DNA of 64,000 nucleotides from UBA1757 sp045627385 (GTDB lineage Bacteria > Bacteroidota > Bacteroidia > Bacteroidales > UBA1402): the NCBI GenBank assembly GCA_045627385.1, contig JAZQNO010000013.1, positions 62,001 through 126,000 on the forward strand. Reading direction: 5' to 3'. The translations under genes and the position numbers were made by a program. Numbering within the stretch: position 1 is the first letter of the stretch; every line of letters starts with the position of its first letter. A model generated the notes under the pieces. That model had not been told where the DNA came from. It searched no databases and worked only from the letters and a program-made list of their open reading frames with translations. Below, in pieces: positions 36,637-43,982 of this stretch.

Positions 36637-36653
36637 TTGCCAAATTTTGGCAA
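36637..36653. promoter_or_regulatory. Palindrome TTGCCAA-N3-TTGGCAA upstream of WYL gene (site 1)
   Basis: Perfect 7-bp arms with centre ATT. It ends 43 bp before a TATATTTG -7 element (36697-36704). The same core, also followed by CAAAACG or AAAACG, occurs upstream of the cas9 promoter. Confidence 0.75.
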
Positions 36654-36696
36654 AACGAAGTCACCGAAACCGGTAGCAAACGGTGGATTTATGCTT

Positions 36697-36704
36697 TATA
36701 TTTG
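36697..36704 (+). promoter_or_regulatory. -7 element of the WYL regulator gene
   Basis: TATATTTG matches TAnnTTTG and lies 22 bp before the ATG. No -33 TTG is present at the expected distance, which would fit a promoter that needs an activator bound upstream. Confidence 0.55.
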
Positions 36705-36726
36705 TGGTCATAACACACAAGAAACT

Positions 36727-37641
36727 ATGGCCAAGACAATATCACCCAGACGACTGAAAATAGTGGAACTTCTCTCGAAAAAAGGAGCCGGATACTCCGT
36801 GGAAGAACTGATGGACCTGATGAACGCGTCGCAACGTTCCATCTACAGAGATATCTGTGACTTGAAGAGCCAGGGCTTCCAATTTACCAAAAACAGCGAT
36901 GGAAAATACTGTATCGTGGACTGTAAACCCGATGTGGATCAGGATATTGAACTGCATTTCACACCAAAGGAACTGGGCATTTTCAAAATGGTGCTGCAGG
37001 GGCTGGTGGAGAGCCGGCACGACGGCAGCAACCTGCAAGACCGGCTGGCCAAAGTCTACAAAGTGAACAGCGCCCAAATGGACGGCATGGACGAGGATTC
37101 CCGCCGATACATCAGCCATGTGAAACTGCTGAACCAGGCCATTGCCGACAAAAAGACCGTCTGTCTGAAAAACTACGAATCGGGCCAGTCGAACAGGCGC
37201 AAGGACTATGTCTGCGAGCCCTACGGTTTCACCAACAATCTTGAGGAAGTGCTGGTTTTCAATCTCGAAGACGCGGCCTGCCATTCGATGAAAATCTCCC
37301 GTATCGGCGAAGTGGAACTGACCGACACGGCTTGGGCTCACGAGGATGCCCACAGAGACCATCCCATCGACCTGTTCCGGATGGGTGGCGGTCAGGAGAC
37401 TCGCATTCATCTGAAACTCTCCCTGATGGCCAAGAATCTGTTGCTGGAAGAGATCCCTCGCGCCGGCGAGTGTCTGCGCGAAGAGCCCGACGGCTGGCAT
37501 TTCGAGACATCCGTCTACAGCATGAAAGGCATCGGCCGCTTTGTCATCGGTCTGGCCGACCAGATCGAAATCGTGGACGGCGACCCCCTGAAAGCCTATA
37601 TCGCCCAGTTCAGACGCCACCTCGACCGTTTGGCGGAATAG
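36727..37641 (+). CDS. WYL-domain transcriptional regulator
   Basis: 304 residues. An N-terminal winged helix-turn-helix (YSVEELMDLMNASQRSIYRDICDLKSQGF, DeoR/HTH_11 type) is followed by a WYL domain (about 130-210, with YEPYGF-like ending and MKISRIGEVELTD) and a C-terminal WCX extension. WYL domains sense nucleic acid or nucleotide ligands and often control phage-defence loci. The start at 36727 gives MAKTISPRRLKIVELL; earlier in-frame starts lie across the promoter. A shared palindrome upstream of itself and of the cas9 promoter suggests it regulates both. Confidence 0.9.
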   Translation: MAKTISPRRLKIVELLSKKGAGYSVEELMDLMNASQRSIYRDICDLKSQGFQFTKNSDGKYCIVDCKPDVDQDIELHFTPKELGIFKMVLQGLVESRHDGSNLQDRLAKVYKVNSAQMDGMDEDSRRYISHVKLLNQAIADKKTVCLKNYESGQSNRRKDYVCEPYGFTNNLEEVLVFNLEDAACHSMKISRIGEVELTDTAWAHEDAHRDHPIDLFRMGGGQETRIHLKLSLMAKNLLLEEIPRAGECLREEPDGWHFETSVYSMKGIGRFVIGLADQIEIVDGDPLKAYIAQFRRHLDRLAE

Positions 37642-37666
37642 TTCCAACGCCTCTCATCTCTGTCAT

Positions 37667-37687
37667 TTTTGCCAATCTTTGGCAAAA
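37667..37687. promoter_or_regulatory. Palindrome upstream of cas9 promoter (site 2)
   Basis: TTTTGCCAA and TTGGCAAAA form 9-bp perfect arms around TCT. The inner 7-bp arms and 3-nt spacing are identical to the site upstream of the WYL gene. The core ends 47 bp before the predicted -7 element. Confidence 0.78.
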
Positions 37688-37709
37688 CGTCTTATTGCGC
37701 CAATTTCCA

Positions 37710-37740
37710 TTGCATTAATGGCAATTATGTGGTAAATTTG
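37710..37740 (+). promoter_or_regulatory. Probable cas operon promoter
   Basis: TTG (37710-37712), 20-bp spacer, TAAATTTG (37733-37740). Transcription from about 37746 would give cas9 an untranslated leader of about 240 nt that runs antisense to the tracrRNA gene. Confidence 0.65.
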
Positions 37741-37808
37741 GGGTATTGAAAATCCAGCAAGACATGGCATCGCAGAAAGACATGATTTTGAGTGTGGAAA
37801 CACATAAC

Positions 37809-37892
37809 AAAAAAAAGAACGAGGCAGTTATGCCCCGTCCTAAATGTTTTCACAACGGAATAATCCTTATTGTGAATTGCTTAAATCTTGTG
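37809..37892 (-). ncRNA. tracrRNA
   Basis: Predicted trans-activating RNA for Cas9, about 84 nt. The 5' part (complement of 37869-37893) is the anti-repeat: ACAAGATTT and then AAGCAATTCACAA pair with the 5' half of the crRNA repeat, leaving a small bulge. Next comes a short nexus hairpin (GGA-TTAT-TCC), then a spacer, and a terminal hairpin (ACGGGGCA with TGCCTCGT, 37838-37819) followed by T-rich sequence ending in eight T (37816-37809), an intrinsic terminator. Its promoter is immediately upstream. This architecture, and the direction opposite to cas9, are typical for type II-C loci. Confidence 0.88.
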
Positions 37893-37896
37893 CTGA

Positions 37897-37926
37897 CAAA
37901 GGTAAATGATATTTTTTTGAAAACAA
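37897..37926 (-). promoter_or_regulatory. tracrRNA promoter
   Basis: On the minus strand TTG (37926-37924), 19-bp spacer, TACCTTTG (37904-37897), a full match to the Bacteroidetes consensus. The start is expected about 5 nt later, just before the anti-repeat. Confidence 0.78.
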
Positions 37927-37985
37927 GACATATTTGTGAAATATTTTTCTTCCATGAATTTTGTCGATAAAAACAATTTGAAACG

Positions 37986-40900
37986 ATGAGCAAAATTATA
38001 GGCTTAGATCTTGGAACCAACAGTATCGGTTGGGCTGTCGTAAATGCTGAAAATACCAAACGCGAAGATGGAACGCAGTATTTGAAACCGACAGGCATTG
38101 AAATGGCCGGAAGCAGAATCATTCCTATGGACGCTTCGGTACTTGGAAATTTTGATGCGGGAAATTCTGTTTCACAAACAGCTGATAGAACCGGTTTCAG
38201 AGGAACTCGGCGTTTGCGCGAGAGATATCTTCTCAGACGCGAACGACTGAATCGTGTCCTTGATATTATGGGCTTTCTACCGGATCACTATGCCTCCGAA
38301 CTGGATCGATACGGAAAGTTCAAATCTGACGATACGGAACCAAAACTGGCATGGAAGCCAACGGGGGATGGAAAATACCAATTCCTTTTCTTGGATTCGT
38401 TCAGCGAGATGTTGGAAGATTTCAGGCAATATCAACCCGAAATGTTGGCAAATGGAAAGAAAATTCCTCTGGACTGGACTCTGTACTATCTGAGAAAGAA
38501 AGCCTTGACTAGAAGAATTACAAATGAGGAATTGGCTTGGATTCTTTTGAATTTCAATCAGAAAAGAGGGTACTATCAGTTAAGAGGGGAAGATGAAGAA
38601 GAAAAACCCGATCAGCTTGTCGAGTATTATTCTTTGAATGTCGTCAAAGTGGAAGACTCTGGCGATAAGAAAGGGGACGACGTCTGGTACAATGTCTATT
38701 TGGAAAACGGGTGGATTTATCGCCGTTCGAGCAAATATCCTTTGGATTGGGTTGGCAAAACGAAAGATTTTATTGTTACCACCGCACTGGATGAAGAGGG
38801 TAATCCCAAATTGGACAAGGACGGAAATGTGAGACGCTCGTTCCGTGCGCCCAAGGAAGACGATTGGACCCTCCAGAAGAAAAAAACGGAAAGCGACATA
38901 GAGCAATCGGGGCACTTTGTGGGAGAATACATCTATGATGCACTTTTGGCCAATCCGAATCAGAAAATCAAAGGCAAGCTGGTGCGTACGATTGAACGAA
39001 AGTACTACAAGCAGGAGTTGCAACAGATTCTCAAGACACAGATTGCTCTGAACGAGACTTTGCAGAATGGCGAATTGTTGCAGAGGTGCCTGGAAGAACT
39101 TTATCCGAACAATGAAGCTCACAGAAATCTTTTTGCGGGGAAAGACTTCGCCTATCTGTTCGTGAATGACATCATTTTCTACCAGCGCCCGCTCAAAAGC
39201 AAAAAATCTCTTATCAGCAACTGCCCGTACGAATACAATGTTTTCAAGGATCCGAAAACCGGCGAATTCAAAAAATCGCCCATCAAATGCATTCCCAAGT
39301 CTCATCCCTTGTATCAGGAGTTCCGTTTGTGGCAATTTGTCCGGAATCTCAGAATCTACGAAAGGACAAAAGTAATTGATGGAAACTTGTACACTGATGT
39401 CGATGTAACAGCAGAATTTCTGCAGACGGATCAAGACTATGTGGCACTATTTGATTTTCTGAATGAGCGGGCATCCATATCGCAGGACACTCTCTTGGGC
39501 AAACATTTCAATGTGAAGAAACCGAAAGGGAAAGACCAAGTGTATCCCTTCAGATGGAACTATGTGGAAGATAAGGAGTATCCCTGCAATGAGACAAAAG
39601 CCGGAATGACATCAGCATTGAAGAAGGCGGATCTTCCGACAGACAGTTTGACCAAAGAACAGGAACTGGCTTTGTGGCATATCCTGTATTCTGTGAATGA
39701 TAAGCAGGAGCTTGAAAAGGCTTTGACAAAGTTTGCCCAGAAGCACCATTTGGGAGAAACCTTCGTTCCCGCATTTTCGAAGATGAAACCATATAACAGT
39801 GATTATGGCTCATATAGTGAGAAAGCAATCAAAAAACTGCTTTCTCTGATGCGAATGGGAAAGTACTGGAAGTTTGACAACATCGACAATAAGACAAAGC
39901 AGAGAATCGACCGAATCATTACGGGCGAGTTTGATGAATCCATCCGACAGAAAGTCCGTGAACAGACTATCAGCCTGAAGGAAGAATCGGATTTCAAAGG
40001 ACTTCCTGTATGGCTGGCCTGTTATATTGTGTATGACAGACATTCCGAGGCCGGTGATGCGACCAAATGGGAAAGCCCGGCCGACTTGGATCTGTTCCTG
40101 GACGGCTTCAAACAATACTCGCTGCGCAATCCGATTGTGGAACAGGTGGTGCTTGAGACTCTCAGAACGGTCCGAGACATTTGGAAACAAACAGGCAGCA
40201 TAGATGAAATCCACGTGGAAATGGGACGTGAGATGAAGAACCCTGCCGACAAGCGTAAACAAATGTCCCAGCAGATTGCTGCCAATGAAAACGCCAATTT
40301 GAGAATCAAAGCACTGTTGGCAGAATTTGTCAATCCTGAGTACAAGATAGAAGGTGTGAGGCCCTATTCTCCGACACAACAGGATATCCTGCGCATTTAC
40401 GAAGACTACGCCCTTTCAAATCTGAAGCAGGAAGATGCGGACTACGATTTCATTCATAAGATGTCGCTGACGGCTCAACCGACTCATGCTGATGTGCAGC
40501 GTTATAAATTATGGCTTGAGCAGAAGTATATTTCCCCCTACACGGGGTGCGTCATTCCATTGGCCAAACTGTTCACGTCGGCTTATGAGATTGAACATGT
40601 CATTCCGCAATCCAGATACTTTGACGACTCATTCACTAACAAAGTGATTTGCGAATCTGAGGTAAATAAACTGAAAGACAAACAGCTGGGCTATGAATTT
40701 ATCAAGAATCATGCCGGTCAGAAAGTCCAGATATCCATGTCGGACAAACCGGTTGAGATTTTCTCTGTTCAGGCCTATGAAGAGTTTGTCAAACAACACT
40801 ATTCCGGGGTCAAGCTGAAAAAAATGTTGATGGATGACATTCCAGACCAGTTCATTGAACGTCAGATGAATGACAGCCGGTATGTCAGCAAATACATCAA

Positions 40901-42602
40901 GAGCCTGTTGTCGAATATCGTAAGGGAAAAACTTGAAAACGGCGAATATGAACAGGAAGCCATTTCCAGAAATGTCATCCCTTCAAATGGACAAATTACC
41001 GACCGCTTGAAGAAAGATTGGGGAGTGAACGATGTTTGGAATTCCATCATTTTACCTCGTTTCCAAAGGATGAACGAGATTACCGGACGTAGTTGTTTTA
41101 CCGCATTGAATCAGCAAGGACATGAAATTCCGGCCATGCCATTGGAACTGCAGAAGGGCTTCAACAAGAAACGCATCGACCACCGTCATCATGCGATGGA
41201 TGCTATTGTAATTGCATGTACCACGCGCGATCACATCAATCTGTTGAACAATGAAGCAGCCATGTCGAAGAACAATGCCAACCGGTATCAGCTTTCCAGA
41301 AAGTTGCGCAGATACGAGCCTGTTGTCATAGAACGTGATGGAGAGAAAAAGACTATAGATGTAGCAAGGGAGTTTCTGATGCCGTGGCCTTCATTTGCTG
41401 CTGATACCCGCTCGGCCCTGTCTGAAATAGTGGTCAGTTTCAAACAGAATCTTCGTGTGGTGAATAAGGCGACCAACTCCTATCAACACTACGATGAGAA
41501 TGGTAGAAAGGTCCTCGTAAAACAGACATCCGGTGATAATATGGCGGTTCGTAAACCAATGCATAAAGACACGGTTTTCGGACTGGTCAATTTGAAACTG
41601 AAGAAATCCGTTTCATTGAACGATGCTTTGAAGAATCCTTCGATGATAGTGGATCGCACTTTGAAACAGAGGGTGTTGGCATTGCGGAAAGACGGGCTTG
41701 ATGCAAAGAAAATCAAGAAAGAATTGGAATTGGATGCATCTGTCGGCAATAGAGTGGAGGTCTATTATTTCACCAATGAGACAAAAGACAGATATTTCGC
41801 CACAAGGAAGACTCTCGATACCAGTTTTGATAAAAACACGATTCTCAATTCTGTCACTGATACAGGTATTCAGAAGATTCTGTTAGCCCACCTCGAACGA
41901 TGCGGCAATAAACCGGATATCGCTTTCAGCCCAGATGGTGTCGACAATATGAATAGGGACATTGTCGAATTGAACGGCGGCGTCCCTCATAAACCGATCT
42001 TCAAAGTCCGTTGGTACGAGAAAGCCGATAAGTTTGCCATCGGTCAGACCGGGAATAAGAAAACGAAGTATGTTGAGGCAGCGAAAGGCACGAATCTGTT
42101 CTTCGCAATCTATCAGAAAGAATCGGTAGACAAGGACACGGGCAGAGTGGTGTATGGCAGGTCATTTGCCACTGTCCCATTGAATATAGCTGTAGAACGT
42201 TTGAAACAACATTTGAAACCGGTTCCAGAGGTGAATGAGAATGGTGAAAAACTGCTGTTTTGGCTTTCGCCGAACGACTTGGTCTATGTGCCCACGCCAG
42301 ACGAAATGGAAAGTGGACACATCTCAGAGCCCCTTGATAAGGGCAGGATATACAAGTTTGTTGACCCAGATGGAAACAACGGGGCTTTTACACCTTGCTC
42401 GCTAGCAGCCGTTATATTCGCTCACAATTATAATGATCAAAAGAAATTAAATATAAGTTTCCCAATTCAGGATGAGATAGGGTTAGGAAGCCCTAGGTCA
42501 AAAAATACAAAAGCGATATCGGGAGAATATATACGGAACATATGTGTTCCCTTGGAGGTGGATAGATTAGGCCGTGTTATTATCAAACCTGCTGCCAAAT
42601 GA
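37986..42602 (+). CDS. cas9: Type II-C CRISPR RNA-guided endonuclease Cas9
   Basis: 1538 residues, in the large size class seen in Bacteroidetes. Cuts DNA matched by crRNA:tracrRNA. All nuclease motifs are intact: RuvC-I IIGLDLGTNSIGWAV with Asp8, RuvC-II EIHVEMGREM with Glu745, HNH YEIEHVIPQSRYFDDSF with His871, RuvC-III HHAMDA at 1068-1073. An Arg-rich bridge helix (FRGTRRLRERYLLRRERLNR) lies near residues 62-81. The C-terminal PAM-interacting region is long. Stop overlaps the cas1 start by 4 bp. With only cas1 and cas2 downstream (no csn2 or cas4), the system is subtype II-C. The gene is richer in A+T than the flanking core, consistent with transfer. Confidence 0.97.
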   Translation: MSKIIGLDLGTNSIGWAVVNAENTKREDGTQYLKPTGIEMAGSRIIPMDASVLGNFDAGNSVSQTADRTGFRGTRRLRERYLLRRERLNRVLDIMGFLPDHYASELDRYGKFKSDDTEPKLAWKPTGDGKYQFLFLDSFSEMLEDFRQYQPEMLANGKKIPLDWTLYYLRKKALTRRITNEELAWILLNFNQKRGYYQLRGEDEEEKPDQLVEYYSLNVVKVEDSGDKKGDDVWYNVYLENGWIYRRSSKYPLDWVGKTKDFIVTTALDEEGNPKLDKDGNVRRSFRAPKEDDWTLQKKKTESDIEQSGHFVGEYIYDALLANPNQKIKGKLVRTIERKYYKQELQQILKTQIALNETLQNGELLQRCLEELYPNNEAHRNLFAGKDFAYLFVNDIIFYQRPLKSKKSLISNCPYEYNVFKDPKTGEFKKSPIKCIPKSHPLYQEFRLWQFVRNLRIYERTKVIDGNLYTDVDVTAEFLQTDQDYVALFDFLNERASISQDTLLGKHFNVKKPKGKDQVYPFRWNYVEDKEYPCNETKAGMTSALKKADLPTDSLTKEQELALWHILYSVNDKQELEKALTKFAQKHHLGETFVPAFSKMKPYNSDYGSYSEKAIKKLLSLMRMGKYWKFDNIDNKTKQRIDRIITGEFDESIRQKVREQTISLKEESDFKGLPVWLACYIVYDRHSEAGDATKWESPADLDLFLDGFKQYSLRNPIVEQVVLETLRTVRDIWKQTGSIDEIHVEMGREMKNPADKRKQMSQQIAANENANLRIKALLAEFVNPEYKIEGVRPYSPTQQDILRIYEDYALSNLKQEDADYDFIHKMSLTAQPTHADVQRYKLWLEQKYISPYTGCVIPLAKLFTSAYEIEHVIPQSRYFDDSFTNKVICESEVNKLKDKQLGYEFIKNHAGQKVQISMSDKPVEIFSVQAYEEFVKQHYSGVKLKKMLMDDIPDQFIERQMNDSRYVSKYIKSLLSNIVREKLENGEYEQEAISRNVIPSNGQITDRLKKDWGVNDVWNSIILPRFQRMNEITGRSCFTALNQQGHEIPAMPLELQKGFNKKRIDHRHHAMDAIVIACTTRDHINLLNNEAAMSKNNANRYQLSRKLRRYEPVVIERDGEKKTIDVAREFLMPWPSFAADTRSALSEIVVSFKQNLRVVNKATNSYQHYDENGRKVLVKQTSGDNMAVRKPMHKDTVFGLVNLKLKKSVSLNDALKNPSMIVDRTLKQRVLALRKDGLDAKKIKKELELDASVGNRVEVYYFTNETKDRYFATRKTLDTSFDKNTILNSVTDTGIQKILLAHLERCGNKPDIAFSPDGVDNMNRDIVELNGGVPHKPIFKVRWYEKADKFAIGQTGNKKTKYVEAAKGTNLFFAIYQKESVDKDTGRVVYGRSFATVPLNIAVERLKQHLKPVPEVNENGEKLLFWLSPNDLVYVPTPDEMESGHISEPLDKGRIYKFVDPDGNNGAFTPCSLAAVIFAHNYNDQKKLNISFPIQDEIGLGSPRSKNTKAISGEYIRNICVPLEVDRLGRVIIKPAAK

Positions 42603-43528
42603 TTAAACGAACCTTGTGTTTTAGTAATCCTGCCTATTTGTCTGTGAGGAACTCTCAACTGGTGATACAATTGCCGGAAGTTGAAAATAGTAATCTTTCA
42701 GAATCCATAAAGCAGGATTCTGTTCGGACTGTCCCAATGGAAGACATTGGTGTCGTAGTACTCGACAACAGGCAAATTACCATCACACAGGGAGCGATAG
42801 AAGAATTGCTTAACAACAATTGTGCTGTCATTTCCTGCGACTCCAATCATCTGCCGATTGGGCTGATGCTGCCTTTGGCAGGCAACACCACTCAAAATGA
42901 ACGCTTTCGTGCTCAGATAGATTCCTCCTTGCCCTTGAAAAAACAGCTCTGGCAACAGACGATTCAATGTAAAATCCGGAACCAAGCTGCGGTGCTGAAA
43001 ACTTGTCGTGGTGTTGAGGTTGGCAATATGATGGCATGGGCATCTAAGGTAAAGAGCGGCGATCCCGACAATCTGGAAGCTCGTGCTGCAGCATACTACT
43101 GGTCAAATATGTTCCCATCGATTCCCGATTTTACACGAGATAGGGAAGGGTGTCCACCAAACAATCTTTTGAATTATGGCTATGCCATCTTGAGGGCTGT
43201 GGTGGCGCGAGGTTTGGTGGCGAGCGGTCTTCTGCCCACACTTGGCATCCATCATCACAATAGGTACGATGCTTATTGCCTGGCCGATGACATTATGGAA
43301 CCCTATCGCCCATATGTGGATAAACAGGTTGTCGATATGCTTGACGAAGGTGTTGACGCCACTTCTATCACGAAGGAAATCAAACAATCTCTACTGTCGA
43401 TACCAGTGCTTGATGTCGTTATATCGGGGCAGCGCAGCCCTCTTATGATTGCAGTTGGGCAGACTACGGCATCAGTTTATCGTTGTTTCTCTGGGGAGTC
43501 AAGGAAAGTTGTTTATCCTGAAATGTAG
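42599..43528 (+). CDS. cas1: CRISPR integrase Cas1
   Basis: 309 residues. Metal-dependent integrase that, with Cas2, inserts new spacers. It begins MIKRTLCFSNPAYLSVRNSQL as in type II Cas1. The catalytic Glu lies in the LEARAAAYYWSNMF helix, and the His and acidic ligands are in LGIHHHNRYDAYCLADDIMEPYRP. Length is normal. It overlaps cas9 by 4 bp and precedes cas2 by 6 bp. Confidence 0.96.
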   Translation: MIKRTLCFSNPAYLSVRNSQLVIQLPEVENSNLSESIKQDSVRTVPMEDIGVVVLDNRQITITQGAIEELLNNNCAVISCDSNHLPIGLMLPLAGNTTQNERFRAQIDSSLPLKKQLWQQTIQCKIRNQAAVLKTCRGVEVGNMMAWASKVKSGDPDNLEARAAAYYWSNMFPSIPDFTRDREGCPPNNLLNYGYAILRAVVARGLVASGLLPTLGIHHHNRYDAYCLADDIMEPYRPYVDKQVVDMLDEGVDATSITKEIKQSLLSIPVLDVVISGQRSPLMIAVGQTTASVYRCFSGESRKVVYPEM

Positions 43529-43534
43529 TGCATA

Positions 43535-43873
43535 GTGGCTCTGGACAGGTTCAGCGAATATCGAGTCATGTGGGTGCTGGTCTTTTTTGATTTGCCGACA
43601 GAAACCAAGAAAGAAAAGAAAGCCTATGTCGATTTTCGGAAAAACCTCCAGAACGATGGATTCACTATGTTTCAGTTTTCGATATATGTCAGGCATTGTG
43701 CCAGTGCGGAAAATTCGGATGTTCACAAACAACGTGTCCGTTCCTTCCTTCCGGAAAAGGGAAAGGTGGGTATTCTGAGTATAACAGATAAGCAGTTTGG
43801 ATCCATAGAACTGTTTATTGGTCGGAGAGAAGATCAGAAAAAAGCAGCCGGTCAGCAACTGGAGTTATTTTGA
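43535..43873 (+). CDS. cas2: CRISPR-associated protein Cas2
   Basis: 112 residues from a GTG start (MALDRFSEYRVMWVLVFFDLP). The ferredoxin-like fold is visible, with the conserved Asp in VLVFFDLPTETKKEK, and MFQFSIYVRHC. Type II-C Cas2 proteins commonly start with this Arg-Phe-Ser-Glu-Tyr-Arg segment, which supports the GTG over the ATG at 43568. Structural partner of Cas1 in spacer integration. Followed by the operon terminator. Confidence 0.94.
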   Translation: MALDRFSEYRVMWVLVFFDLPTETKKEKKAYVDFRKNLQNDGFTMFQFSIYVRHCASAENSDVHKQRVRSFLPEKGKVGILSITDKQFGSIELFIGRREDQKKAAGQQLELF

Positions 43874-43903
43874 AATGAAAAATCTCCCAAGTGTGAAAAC
43901 AAA

Positions 43904-43930
43904 AACCAGCCGTTGAGGGCTGGTTTTTTG
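43904..43930. terminator. Bidirectional terminator between cas2 and the CRISPR array
   Basis: AACCAGCC (43904-43911) pairs with GGCTGGTT (43918-43925); A-rich on the left and TTTTTTGTTTT on the right. It can stop cas operon transcription from the left and array transcription coming from the right. Confidence 0.85.
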
Positions 43931-43982
43931 TTTTCATGAAACAGCTGTAAGATTCTGTAATTGAGTTCTTTGCTCTGATTGA

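Noticed and set aside
37746..37970. 74-codon plus-strand frame between the WYL gene and cas9
   Set aside because: It begins with TTG, has no protein-like pattern and is fully explained by the tracrRNA gene on the other strand.
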